Assembly: GCA_913060875.1 (NCBI GenBank)
Contig: CAJXSL010000002.1
Span: 186,001 to 250,000 of the forward strand
Reading direction: 5' to 3'
Length of the DNA stretch: 64,000 nucleotides
DNA from: an uncultured Desulfobacteraceae bacterium
GTDB lineage: Bacteria; Desulfobacterota; Desulfobacteria; Desulfobacterales; UBA5852
A program made the position numbers and the translations under genes. Position 1 is the stretch's first letter. Each line of letters begins with the position of its first letter. Positions 40,943-49,283 of this stretch are shown here, piece after piece. The notes under the pieces are model-generated. The model made no database searches. It saw nothing but the letters and a program-made list of their open reading frames with translations, and was not told the DNA's origin.

Positions 40943-41365
40943 ATGACCGGTTCATCCGATTTTTTCAAAATCTTCGACCATGACAAAAATTTCCTCGAAA
41001 TTATGAAAATACTCCTGGAATCTTCCCTGGAATTGTCGTTCAACGGCATCATGATCACCGAGGCGTCCCCCGGCTACCCCATTCTATATATCAACCCGGC
41101 TTTCTGCGAGATGACCGGGTATGGGCCCCAGGAACTTCTGATGAAATCCCCATCTGTCCTCCAGGGCCCCAAAACCGATCCCGAAGTGCTGGATCGCTTA
41201 AGCCGCACGATTAAAGCCGGGCAATTGTTCCATGGCCGAACTGTCAACTACCGCAAAGACGGCTCCGAATTCATGATGGAGTGGAAAATCGCGCCGATTC
41301 GCAATGCCCTGGGCACCATCAGTCACTATCTCGCCATTCAGAAAGATGTTTCCCACGCGTATTGA
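40943..41365 (+). CDS. stand-alone PAS (LOV-like) domain protein
   Basis: ATG 40943 (GAAAGGATCC upstream) gives 140 residues. After a helical N-terminus the whole protein is a PAS domain: NGIMITEASPGYPILYINPAFCEMTGYGPQELL, then LQGPKTDPEVLDRL and HGRTVNYRKDGSEFMMEWKIAPIRNALG, ending LAIQKDVS. The segment before LQGPKTDP aligns with LOV domains (GxNCRFLQG), but the photoactive cysteine is absent (SPSVLQG), so light sensing through a flavin-Cys adduct is unlikely. With no output domain it presumably acts through another protein. Confidence 0.85.
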   Translation: MTGSSDFFKIFDHDKNFLEIMKILLESSLELSFNGIMITEASPGYPILYINPAFCEMTGYGPQELLMKSPSVLQGPKTDPEVLDRLSRTIKAGQLFHGRTVNYRKDGSEFMMEWKIAPIRNALGTISHYLAIQKDVSHAY

Positions 41366-41587
41366 CCCAGCCCCGAGGCCTGCCCCGCGGAGTAATTCTG
41401 AAGGTTCTTCGTTTCCGGCCCATTGATTGGCAGGCCCCCCCCTCGCCCCATGATATCCACCGACCTGTTCTTGTAAAGAAAGCGCCCAGCCCAATGCGCC
41501 AACCATAAATCCCTATTCTTTTCGGTCGGTTAAACATGGCAACCGTTCGCTTGGGGCTGCAAAAGCGTCTGATAGCCGAGCTAACGG

Positions 41588-41618
41588 TTGACATCAGGCT
41601 ATACATATTATTATATGT
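41588..41618 (+). promoter_or_regulatory. arsR-family promoter and operator
   Basis: TTGACA (41588-41593), 17 bp and TTATAT (41611-41616) form a consensus-like promoter. The inverted repeat ACATAT-TATT-ATATGT (41603-41618) overlaps the -10 element, where an ArsR/SmtB repressor would block RNA polymerase. Confidence 0.75.
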
Positions 41619-41650
41619 TCATATGTTTAATTCTTTATATAAGGAGCACC

Positions 41651-42037
41651 ATGCCCACCATCACCGATCCGACCAAGTCGTCGAACACGCTGGAAACCTG
41701 CATGACCAAGGGGATCCATCGCGACATCATACGCGCCGTCAGGAAGGCCATGCCGGACCCCATCCATCTCTATGACCTGGCGGATCTGTTCAAGCTCTTC
41801 GGCGACAGCACGCGCCTGGGGATTCTCTGGGCCCTGAGCGAATCGGAGATGTGCGTCTGCGACCTTTGCGCCCTGCTCCAGATGAAGCAGCCGGCCGTGT
41901 CCCATCAGCTCAAGAATCTCAAGCAGTCGCGGGTGGTCAAGGCCCGCCGGGACGGCAAAGTCGTCTACTATTCGCTGGACGATGAACACATTCGCAAGCT
42001 GTTGAACCTGGGGATGGAACACTTGCTGGAAGTTTAA
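41651..42037 (+). CDS. ArsR/SmtB family metal-responsive repressor
   Basis: ATG 41651 follows AAGGAGCACC; the track start is in the promoter. The 128-residue winged-helix repressor has LADLFKLFGDSTRLGILWALSE, the metal-site motif CVCDLCALL in helix 3 (CxC, as in the CadC/ArsR group) and the recognition helix KQPAVSHQLKNLKQ, ending LGMEHLLEV. It should repress itself and the downstream P-type ATPase gene and release DNA when metal binds. Its TAA stop is inside the R3 palindrome. The partner gene points to Zn/Cd/Pb as inducers. Confidence 0.9.
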   Translation: MPTITDPTKSSNTLETCMTKGIHRDIIRAVRKAMPDPIHLYDLADLFKLFGDSTRLGILWALSESEMCVCDLCALLQMKQPAVSHQLKNLKQSRVVKARRDGKVVYYSLDDEHIRKLLNLGMEHLLEV

Positions 42038-42068
42038 CCCGAACATTTCATGAAATATTCAGGTTAAA
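42033..42068 (+). repeat. R3 solo palindrome between arsR and ATPase gene
   Basis: TTTAACCCGAACATTTCA directly followed by TGAAATATTCAGGTTAAA is a 36-bp near-perfect palindrome equal to the two R2 terminal repeats placed back to back. It contains the arsR stop codon and ends 12 bases before the next start codon. Confidence 0.85.
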
Positions 42069-42079
42069 CAGGAAAAACC

Positions 42080-44203
42080 ATGACGGCCGACGTATTGCCC
42101 ATGCAAAAACTGCATATCAAAAACCTGGACTGCGCCGCCTGTGCCGCCAAACTCGAACGCGCTCTCAAAAAGAGCGAGGGGGTGGAAGACGCGGTGGTGG
42201 ATTTTGTCAATCAGCTTCTTTTTGTCGAGGCCCGGGACATGGACCGCGTGCGCGACGCTGTGCGGGCCATCGACCCGCAGGTTGAACTTGTGCCGGCAAC
42301 ACGGACCGCGACCCATGATGCCCGGGAGGGCGCGCCCGGCGTCAACTTCAAAAAAGAAATTGCCCTCCTGTCCGCTGCCGCCACGCTATTTCTCTGGCTG
42401 CTGGTTTCAGGCAGCGGATGGGTCTCCCCCCTTTCTTTCCGGTGGCAACTGCTGATCGTGATGGCTGCCTACCTCATGGCGGGGGGGAACGTTCTCGCTG
42501 GAGCCTACCGAACCATCCGGCAAGGCCTTTTCTTCGACGAGAACGTCCTCATGGTCATCGCCACGGCCGGCGCCCTCGCCATCCAGGCCCACGCCGAAGC
42601 CGTGGGGGTCATGATCTTTTTCAAGGTCGGCGAGCTGCTTCAGGAAAAGGCGGTATACCATTCGCGCCGCTCCATTCGTTCCCTGCTGGCCGCCCAGCCG
42701 GATCAGGCCTTCCTGAAAACCCTGGAAGGCCTGCGCCCGGTGCCGCCCAAATCCGTTCAAGTCGGCGACACCATCGTTGTCAAGCCGGGGCAGAAGATCC
42801 CCCTGGACGGCCAGGTCCTGGAGGGTGAATCGCAGCTTGACACGTCCATGCTGACCGGGGAGCCCGTACCGTTGGCGACCCAACCCGGCGACACGGTCAT
42901 GGCCGGCCAGATCAGCACCACCGGGGCGCTGACCATCGAGGTAACCCGGCCCTTCCAGGAATCCTCCATCGCCCGGGTGATGGACCTGGTGGAACATGCC
43001 GCCGTCCGGAAAGCCCGGACCGAAAAATTTATCACCGTCTTTGCCCGCTACTATACCCCGCTGGTGGTGGCGGCGGCCGCCGGCATCGCCTTCCTGCCGC
43101 CTCTTTTGACCGGTGCTTCCTATCAGGATTGGATCTACCGCGCCCTCGTGCTTCTGGTCATCTCCTGCCCCTGCGCTTTGGTGATCAGCATTCCCCTGGG
43201 CTATTTCGCCGGCATCGGCCTGGCTTCCCGCCACGGCATCCTGGTCAAGGGCTCCAACTTCATCGATGCCCTGGCGGCCGTCCGGACCGTCGTCTTCGAC
43301 AAGACCGGCACGCTTACCCGCGGCGTCTTTGCGGTGAAAAAGATCGACAGCCGGAATGGTTTTTCCCGGGAACAACTCCTGGAACTGGCCGGCGCCGCCG
43401 AATACCAGTCCAACCACCCCATCGCCCGTTCCATCCAGATCGCCTTCGAAAAGCAGGGAGGCCGGATCGATGCGGCCCGCTTATCGGCGCACACCGTCCA
43501 CGCCGGCCTGGGGGTCAGCGCCCGCTATGACGGGCAATCCATCCTGGTGGGAAATGAGAACTTCATGCAGCGCCACGCCATCCCCCACAGCCGCAGCGAT
43601 GTTGACGGCACAGTGCTCCACATCGCCGTGGACGGCCGCTATGCCGGCGCCATAGTCATCGGGGACGCGATAAGGCCTGAATCCCTCGAGGCGGTTCACG
43701 CCCTGCGCGATCAGGGTGTCGACCATATCGCCATGCTGACGGGTGACAATGCCCGCACGGCCGCCATGATCGCAGCGGATCTGGGCCTGGACAACTACCA
43801 TGCCGGCCTTCTCCCGGAAGAGAAAGTCAGGGCCCTGGAAAAAATCGAACAGAAACGACCGAACGGAAAAATCGCCTATGTGGGGGATGGGATCAATGAC
43901 GCACCGGTTATTGCGCGATCTGATGTGGGGCTTGCCATGGGTGCCATGGGCAGCGATGCGGCCGTGGAAACAGCCGATGTCGTCATCATGACGGATTCAC
44001 CGATGAAAATGGCGGAAGCCCTGTCCATTGCACGGGCCACCCGGCGCATCGTCTGGCAAAATATTTTCCTGGCCTTCACGGTCAAGGGAATCTTTATCGC
44101 GTTTGGGGCGTTCGGATTGGCGACCATGTGGGAAGCCGTATTTGCGGATGTGGGCACGGCCCTGCTGGCGGTGGCCAATGCCGCACGAATCCTCAGGGGC
44201 TGA
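42080..44203 (+). CDS. zntA: heavy-metal P1B-type ATPase (Zn/Cd/Pb)
   Basis: This 707-residue metal pump has an N-terminal HMA domain with LDCAACAAKLE (metal-binding CxxC) and an A domain with LTGEPVPL. The membrane metal site is SCPCALVI, the phosphorylation motif is DKTGTLT, and the hinge is GDGINDAPVIARSDVG. The C-terminal membrane helix contains DVGTALLAVANAARIL, typical of ZntA/CadA where an Asp ligands the metal. It should export Zn2+, Cd2+ and Pb2+ across the inner membrane. It forms a unit with the ArsR gene, separated by a 42-bp gap that contains the R3 palindrome. Confidence 0.93.
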   Translation: MTADVLPMQKLHIKNLDCAACAAKLERALKKSEGVEDAVVDFVNQLLFVEARDMDRVRDAVRAIDPQVELVPATRTATHDAREGAPGVNFKKEIALLSAAATLFLWLLVSGSGWVSPLSFRWQLLIVMAAYLMAGGNVLAGAYRTIRQGLFFDENVLMVIATAGALAIQAHAEAVGVMIFFKVGELLQEKAVYHSRRSIRSLLAAQPDQAFLKTLEGLRPVPPKSVQVGDTIVVKPGQKIPLDGQVLEGESQLDTSMLTGEPVPLATQPGDTVMAGQISTTGALTIEVTRPFQESSIARVMDLVEHAAVRKARTEKFITVFARYYTPLVVAAAAGIAFLPPLLTGASYQDWIYRALVLLVISCPCALVISIPLGYFAGIGLASRHGILVKGSNFIDALAAVRTVVFDKTGTLTRGVFAVKKIDSRNGFSREQLLELAGAAEYQSNHPIARSIQIAFEKQGGRIDAARLSAHTVHAGLGVSARYDGQSILVGNENFMQRHAIPHSRSDVDGTVLHIAVDGRYAGAIVIGDAIRPESLEAVHALRDQGVDHIAMLTGDNARTAAMIAADLGLDNYHAGLLPEEKVRALEKIEQKRPNGKIAYVGDGINDAPVIARSDVGLAMGAMGSDAAVETADVVIMTDSPMKMAEALSIARATRRIVWQNIFLAFTVKGIFIAFGAFGLATMWEAVFADVGTALLAVANAARILRG

Positions 44204-44227
44204 AAAAGACGCCCTTCATGCGTTTGG

Positions 44228-44536
44228 CTATACCGGCTGGGTAAATTTGACGGCAATGCCCCGGCCATCAGAGCGGACCACGGCGCCTTTGAGTTTGCTT
44301 TCCTGTCCGCCGCCTTCAAAAGGCCCCGCAACCGTGACTTCCTGTCCGGGAAAGAAATAGCCGTCGGTTTCGATATAGGTGCCGCCCCGACTGAAGTTCT
44401 TGATGACGCCTTCGTAAAGCCGTCGGCGGGCCAGAAAATGCGTCCCTTCCGAGCAGGGTGTGCGATTGAAATGCCGATTTTCTTTGCGGATGTCTTCCCC
44501 TTCAGGCGATCCGCCGGCAATGTTTTGGTCCCGCAT
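44228..44536 (-). CDS. PilZ domain protein
   Basis: The 102-residue product has a charged N-terminus (GSPEGEDIRKENRH) and a PilZ-type beta-barrel: RRRLYEGVIKNFSRGGTYIETDG (the D/NxSxxG motif, with the preceding RxxxR partly represented), then PGQEVTVAGPFEGGG and GRGIAVKFTQPV. PilZ domains bind cyclic di-GMP, but the arginine motif here is imperfect, so binding is uncertain. The gene is convergent with the P-type ATPase gene. Confidence 0.75.
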   Translation of the reverse strand: MRDQNIAGGSPEGEDIRKENRHFNRTPCSEGTHFLARRRLYEGVIKNFSRGGTYIETDGYFFPGQEVTVAGPFEGGGQESKLKGAVVRSDGRGIAVKFTQPV

Positions 44537-44944
44537 GCCTCACCTCTTCATGATGGTTATCCATTTTTAAAACAGGGCTGCGCCACCATCTATCGATGGC
44601 CGCCATTGGGAAGCCGGCCGGCAAGTTCCGACATCGTTTCAACAGGAGAATAAAGCCGAATGGTCATCCCGAGCCGGGATCATTCTGCTGCTTCCGTCCT
44701 TCTAAAATCGAACGAAGATATCCCACTGTGGCATGGATTATTTAATTTGTCAATGAATCAGGAATGTTAGAATAATGAGAGTCAACGCTCGAGGTTCTTC
44801 CGCCGGAACGGAGAGCCCCAGACCGCCCTTTTCAGATGCGTTCCAAAAGGTTTCCATACCCGGCAATTTTTCATCGTTTTACGGTCTTCTCTGCCGGTGC
44901 CTCAAAAAGACACGGCACCGGCAGAATCGATTATCCGTCAGGCT
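44537..44944. other. intergenic region with a hairpin after the membrane gene
   Basis: There is no gene. The notable content is the hairpin CTGCCGGTGCC / GGCACCGGCAG (44891-44924, 11-bp perfect stem). It lies about 20 bp beyond the stop of the minus-strand membrane gene and lacks a clear T-run; it may serve as a factor-assisted terminator. Confidence 0.5.
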
Positions 44945-45598
44945 TTAGTACCGCCAACCCAGAAACCCCATGGCCACCACATTGGCGACAATCGCGATAC
45001 CGTAAAGCGAAGATACGGTGATCACCTTGGCCCGCATGGTTTGCATGCCGATTACCAGGAGGGCCGCCACATAAAAGTGAAAATAGCCGAAGAAGAAGAT
45101 CAACCACACGCCGGCAAAGGAGCGGTTCCACCAGGGATATTCCCAGACCAGGTGCCCGCCGATGTTCAACAGGCACTCCACGAAGACACAGAAAATCGAA
45201 TAGCCGATGGCCCAGAACCACCGGTCGGGGATGCCCAGGATCCTGTCCTTGGGATTATCGGAAAGGGTGTAGTAGTAGATAATGCCGGAAATGAGAAACA
45301 TGAAAATAATTTCGATATTCCATCCCACCATGGTCCGCAGGGCGGTATCGCCGGGAGCGGTCCAGAAGGCGGAGCGCTGGGTGAGGTGGAAAACCCACCC
45401 GTTCCATGTCTCGTTGATGAAATCCATACCGAAAATGGTCAACCCGGCCAGGACGGCGTTCCAGTTGCCCGAACGGCGGGCTTTGTGGATTTCCACGGCA
45501 TAGATGTAGAAGACAATGGCCAGCAGGGGAATGACATACCATTTCAACATGGTCAGATCGCGAAGTCCTTCGAGGGCCTGTAGGGATGCCGGGGTCAT
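44945..45598 (-). CDS. six-TM membrane protein, unknown
   Basis: ATG 45598 has AAGGAGAATAAGTG upstream. The roughly 217-residue product has about six hydrophobic helices. Notable aromatic-rich stretches are KWYVIPLLAIVFYIYAVEI, WNIEIIFMFLISGIIYYY and WEYPWWNRSFAGVWLIFFFGYFHFYVA. Between helices, GMDFINETWNGWVFHL carries Asp, Asn and Trp that could form a site. No signature of a known family is recognised. The gene lies upstream of the peptide ABC operon but is separated from it by repeat sequence. Confidence 0.65.
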   Translation of the reverse strand: MTPASLQALEGLRDLTMLKWYVIPLLAIVFYIYAVEIHKARRSGNWNAVLAGLTIFGMDFINETWNGWVFHLTQRSAFWTAPGDTALRTMVGWNIEIIFMFLISGIIYYYTLSDNPKDRILGIPDRWFWAIGYSIFCVFVECLLNIGGHLVWEYPWWNRSFAGVWLIFFFGYFHFYVAALLVIGMQTMRAKVITVSSLYGIAIVANVVAMGFLGWRY

Positions 45599-45691
45599 CA
45601 CTTATTCTCCTTTCGTAGTTCTGCTGCGTGTTTCCATTAAGCGCTGCAGAAGTAGGCTTGAATATGATTTTGCAGTTCTGGTTTTGCAGTT

Positions 45692-45880
45692 CCCATTGTC
45701 CCGCGCCGAGCATCGGCGGGGCGGACGGAAAAAAGCGCGCGGACTGTCTGAGCCCGCCGTAGCCCAAGCGAAGGCGGGTGAGTTTCCGCGTGCGCCGTCC
45801 GCACCGACGACGCGCAGGATGAAGCGGGGCACGGGCGGTTTCTTTTGCTTCGTTTTCTTTCACGGGAAAGAAAATGAAGA
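45692..45880 (+). repeat. R5 element, copy a
   Basis: It runs from CCCATTGTCCCGCGCCGAGC to a terminal hairpin CTTCGTTTTCTTTC / GGAAAGAAAATGAAG. It fills the gap between the membrane gene and the ABC operon. Confidence 0.85.
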
Positions 45881-45962
45881 AAGCATTTCAGAAAATCTTC
45901 ATCGATCTTTAAGATCTATCATGTCCATCTATCCGAAAGTGGAGCGTACAAGTCTAATGTAT

Positions 45963-46988
45963 CTATCTCCCAAAACGATCCCGCACCAACCGCTCCATTT
46001 CATCCCTGCGATGGCAGGCGACCCGGTGGCCATCGGAGAAGGTTTTCAGAACGGGTTCTTCCGCCCGGCAGCGGTCGATCACGAAGGGGCAGCGGGTGTG
46101 AAAGCGACACCCGGTTGGCGGATTCAGGGGGCTGGGCACATCACCCTGAAGCAGGATACGGCGGCTGCGGCGGCCCGTGTCCGGAATGGGGATGCCGGAT
46201 AAAAGCGCATGGGTGTACGGGTGACGCGCCCGGTTGAAGAGCACCGCGGTGGACGCGATTTCCACCACCTTGCCCAGATACATCACGGCCAGCCGGTTGC
46301 TGATGTATTTCACCACCAGCAAATGATGGGTGACGAATAAATAGGTCAGTTCGAGCTTTTCCCGCAAGGTGTGGAGCAGGTTCAGGATCTGGGCCTGGAC
46401 CGAAACGTCCAGGGCGGACGTGGGCTCGTCCAGAACCAGAAATTCCGGGTGGGTGGCGATGGCCCGGGCCACGGCGATGCGCTGGCGCTGCCCGCCGGAG
46501 AATTCGTGCGGATAGCGCAGGTAGTGGTCTTTGGTCAGCCCCACCATGCTGAGCAATTCCAGGATCCGGGTCTCCAATTCGCGGCTGCCCATGGAGGACT
46601 GCTCACGCAGGGGTTCGGCAATGATGTTCTTCACCAGCATGCGGGGATTGAGGGACGTGGTGGGATCCTGGAACACCATCTGGAGACGCCCCCGGATCCT
46701 TTCGCGTTTGAGAGCGCTGGCGGGCAGGCCGGCAATATCCACCGGCGCCCCGCCGTTGCCCCGGTGGTAGATGATCTTGCCGCCGGTGGGACGATGCAGC
46801 CGGATGATGGCCTTGCCCGTGGTGGTTTTGCCGCAGCCGGATTCCCCCACCAGGCCGAGGCATTCGCCTCTGTGGATATCCAGATCGATGCCGTCCAGGG
46901 CTTTTACGGAAGCCACCTGATGACGGAAAACACCCCCGCGCACCGGGTAGTGTTTTTGCAGGCCGCGCAACTGGAGCAGCGTGCTCAT
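45963..46988 (-). CDS. dppF: dipeptide/oligopeptide ABC transporter ATPase (DppF/OppF-like)
   Basis: ATG 46988 (MSTLLQLRG) is chosen; the longer track ORF overlaps the previous gene. The 341-residue ATPase has Walker A GESGCGKTT (about 54-62), the signature LSGGQRQRIAVARA-like motif (FSGGQRQRIAVARAIA), Walker B LVLDEPTSALD and the H-loop THH. The C-terminal oligopeptide-transporter extension holds GCRFHTRCPF and the cysteines for a cluster. It pairs with the upstream-encoded DppD-like ATPase and powers peptide uptake. The gene is last in the five-gene operon and overlaps the dppD stop by 4 bp. Confidence 0.9.
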   Translation of the reverse strand: MSTLLQLRGLQKHYPVRGGVFRHQVASVKALDGIDLDIHRGECLGLVGESGCGKTTTGKAIIRLHRPTGGKIIYHRGNGGAPVDIAGLPASALKRERIRGRLQMVFQDPTTSLNPRMLVKNIIAEPLREQSSMGSRELETRILELLSMVGLTKDHYLRYPHEFSGGQRQRIAVARAIATHPEFLVLDEPTSALDVSVQAQILNLLHTLREKLELTYLFVTHHLLVVKYISNRLAVMYLGKVVEIASTAVLFNRARHPYTHALLSGIPIPDTGRRSRRILLQGDVPSPLNPPTGCRFHTRCPFVIDRCRAEEPVLKTFSDGHRVACHRRDEMERLVRDRFGR

Positions 46989-48163
46989 GCAGCCCCCTCC
47001 CCTCGCGGCCGGTCGGTATACAGATAACAGGCCACCGAATGATCCCCGCCGAGATGCACGGTTTCCGGAAAATGCTTCCGGCAAATCGCCCGGGCTTCCG
47101 GACAGCGGGGATGGAAACGGCAGCCGGCCGGCGGGTTCACCAGATTGGGAACCGCCCCCTCGATGCTGCGCAGGGGGCCGTCCTGATGAAGCCGGGGGAC
47201 GGCCTCGAGCAGGGCCCGGGTGTAGGGATGCCGGGGGGCATTGAAAAGATCGGTCACATTGGCCACTTCGCAAAGATTGCCGGCATACATGACCCCCACC
47301 CGGTCGCAGGTTTCGGCCACCACACCCAGGTCGTGGGTAATCAAAAGAATGGAGGCGATTTCCGTCTCTTTAAGATGGCGCAGAAGGTCCAGGATCTGGG
47401 CCTGGATGGTGACGTCCAGGTTGGAGGTGGCCTCGTCGGCAATGAGCAGCAGCGGGCTACAGGCCAAAGCGATGGCAATGACGATGCGCTGTTTCATGCC
47501 GCCGGACAGATTGTGCGGATAGAGCCGGGCCACGGCTTCCGGATTGGGAATCCCCAGTTTGCCGATAATTTCCACCGAACGCCGCAGGGCTTCCCGTCGC
47601 AGCCGCATCTGCCAGCGCCGCACCAGGGGCAAGCGCCCCGTCAGGGCAACCAGGGGATCACGGGGGCTGACCGCGGTCCGTGCATACAGGGCGCGCTGGA
47701 AAGCCCCCAGGGGCCAGGGCGGCCTGCCGTTCTCCCGGTCCATGGCCGCCAGCACGGCGGCAGCCATTTCTTTCTTCTTGTGGAAAAGGAAGCTTTCGGC
47801 CACCTGGTCGCCAATGCTCATGATGGGATTCAGGGCGGCGTTGGGCTCCTGGAAAATCATGGAGATCTGATCCCCCCGCAGGTGCTCCATATAGGCCTCG
47901 GACTGTTGCAGCAGATCGATGCCCCGGCGCTTGTCCCGGGGGTCGAAAAAGGCCACCACCCTGCCCCCTTCCACGCGCCCCGGTTCCTGGATGATGCGCA
48001 TCATGGAGCGCACGGCCACACTCTTGCCGCATCCGGACTCCCCCACCAGCCCGAAAGTGGTGCCGTGATCCACCACCAGGCTGACCCCGTTGAGGGCCCG
48101 CACCACCCCCTCGTAGGTGTAAAAATTGGTCACCAGGTTTTCCGTCCGGATCAGGGGCGTCAT
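46985..48163 (-). CDS. dppD: dipeptide/oligopeptide ABC transporter ATPase (DppD/OppD-like)
   Basis: This 392-residue ATPase has Walker A GESGCGKSV, an EPN-type Q-loop region FQEPNAALNP, signature LSGGMKQRIVIAIAL, Walker B LIADEATSNLD and H-loop ITHD. The C-terminal peptide-transporter domain contains AGCRFHPRCPEARAIC. An extra stretch after the Q-loop (about 130-185, MDRENGRPPWPLGAFQRALYARTAV) is longer than in usual DppD. Its stop overlaps the start of the downstream ATPase gene, indicating coupling. It couples ATP use to import with the two permeases. Confidence 0.9.
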   Translation of the reverse strand: MTPLIRTENLVTNFYTYEGVVRALNGVSLVVDHGTTFGLVGESGCGKSVAVRSMMRIIQEPGRVEGGRVVAFFDPRDKRRGIDLLQQSEAYMEHLRGDQISMIFQEPNAALNPIMSIGDQVAESFLFHKKKEMAAAVLAAMDRENGRPPWPLGAFQRALYARTAVSPRDPLVALTGRLPLVRRWQMRLRREALRRSVEIIGKLGIPNPEAVARLYPHNLSGGMKQRIVIAIALACSPLLLIADEATSNLDVTIQAQILDLLRHLKETEIASILLITHDLGVVAETCDRVGVMYAGNLCEVANVTDLFNAPRHPYTRALLEAVPRLHQDGPLRSIEGAVPNLVNPPAGCRFHPRCPEARAICRKHFPETVHLGGDHSVACYLYTDRPRGEGAA

Positions 48164-48365
48164 CTTCGGGAATTTATCTCCGTATGCGTCTTTTTCAAAT
48201 CGTGGCGTTAGTGGGTTCTGTTTCGGCCGTTCTCCAAATTATGCTGCTAAAAGGGGTCCAGCATTCCCGGTTTCAAGGGTTCAAGTTTGGTGCTGTTGCC
48301 GCATTTCACTCGACGCCTTGGACCCTCGGCCCCTCGAATCCTTGAATCTTCCGCCCCCTCCCTAA

Positions 48366-49271
48366 TCACCGCCGTCGCAGCTTGGGATCGAACGCATCCC
48401 GCAGGGCATCGCCGATCAGATTCCAGGCCAGGACAAACAGGATGATGCAGGCCCCCGGAATCGCGATGGTATACCAGAACCGCAGGGGGTCGTCCGGGGG
48501 CCCCACGATATAGTTGCGGGCCAGGGCCACCATCTGGCCCCAGTCGGCATATCCCTTGGGCGACCCCAGCCCGACAAAGCTCATGAACGAGGCCGTGATG
48601 ACCATGGACCCCATGTCCATGGAGGCCATAATCAGGACCGGATAGATGGCATTGGGCAGGATATGGCGCCGGATGATCTTGAAATCGGACACGCCCATGA
48701 CCCGGGCCGCCTGGACGAAATCCTGATCCCGCAAGGTTAAAATTTCCGAACGGATGACCCGCACGTACCAGCGCCACTGAATCAGCGCCAGGGCGATCAT
48801 GACCTTGTCGAGACCCCGGCCGAAGGCCACCACGATGGCCATGGCCAGCACCAGGGTGGGGATGGCCCACATGATATCGGTCACCCGCATGAGGGCTTCG
48901 TCCAGCCACCCGCCGTAATACCCGGAAACCGCCCCCAGCCCCACCCCGAAAAGGCCGGAAATGACCACCACGAACAGGCCGATCTTGAAGGCCGTACGGG
49001 TGCCCCACACAACGCCGTAGTAGATGTCGTACTGGCCCGACGTGGTGCCGAAAATGGCCTTTTCACTCGGCGGTTTGGGCGTCGGTGAGAATCCCTTGTG
49101 GGGCATCTGGTAGGGGTTGTGGGCATATTTGGGCGGCGCCAGCACGGGGGCCAGCACGGCCACCCCGATGAAGAACACCAGCAGGGTGAACCCGATGATG
49201 GCCGACGGGTTCCGGAATATCCGGTAGAGGGTGTATTTCAGTTCGCGCAGGCGCGGATGGGTGTTATCCAT
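48366..49271 (-). CDS. dppC: peptide ABC transporter permease (DppC/OppC-like)
   Basis: This 301-residue inner-membrane permease has an N-terminal helix (PSAIIGFTLLVFFIGVAVLAPV), a periplasmic segment, and five further helices. The EAA-type loop EALMRVTDIMWAIPTLVLAMAIV leads to the AARVMGVSDFKIIRRHILPNAIYPV cytoplasmic motif that docks to the ATPases. It pairs with the DppB-like permease upstream in the operon. The gap to the DppD gene (202 bp) contains R7-like sequence. Confidence 0.92.
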   Translation of the reverse strand: MDNTHPRLRELKYTLYRIFRNPSAIIGFTLLVFFIGVAVLAPVLAPPKYAHNPYQMPHKGFSPTPKPPSEKAIFGTTSGQYDIYYGVVWGTRTAFKIGLFVVVISGLFGVGLGAVSGYYGGWLDEALMRVTDIMWAIPTLVLAMAIVVAFGRGLDKVMIALALIQWRWYVRVIRSEILTLRDQDFVQAARVMGVSDFKIIRRHILPNAIYPVLIMASMDMGSMVITASFMSFVGLGSPKGYADWGQMVALARNYIVGPPDDPLRFWYTIAIPGACIILFVLAWNLIGDALRDAFDPKLRRR

Positions 49272-49283
49272 GGTATCCCGTGC

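Noticed and set aside
44891-44924. 11-bp hairpin as a full intrinsic terminator
   Set aside because: The stem is perfect but there is no T-run on either strand, so I list it only within the gap description.
45516-46202. 228-residue plus-strand ORF across the R5 repeat
   Set aside because: It spans repeat sequence and the antisense of dppF; the translation has no domain pattern.
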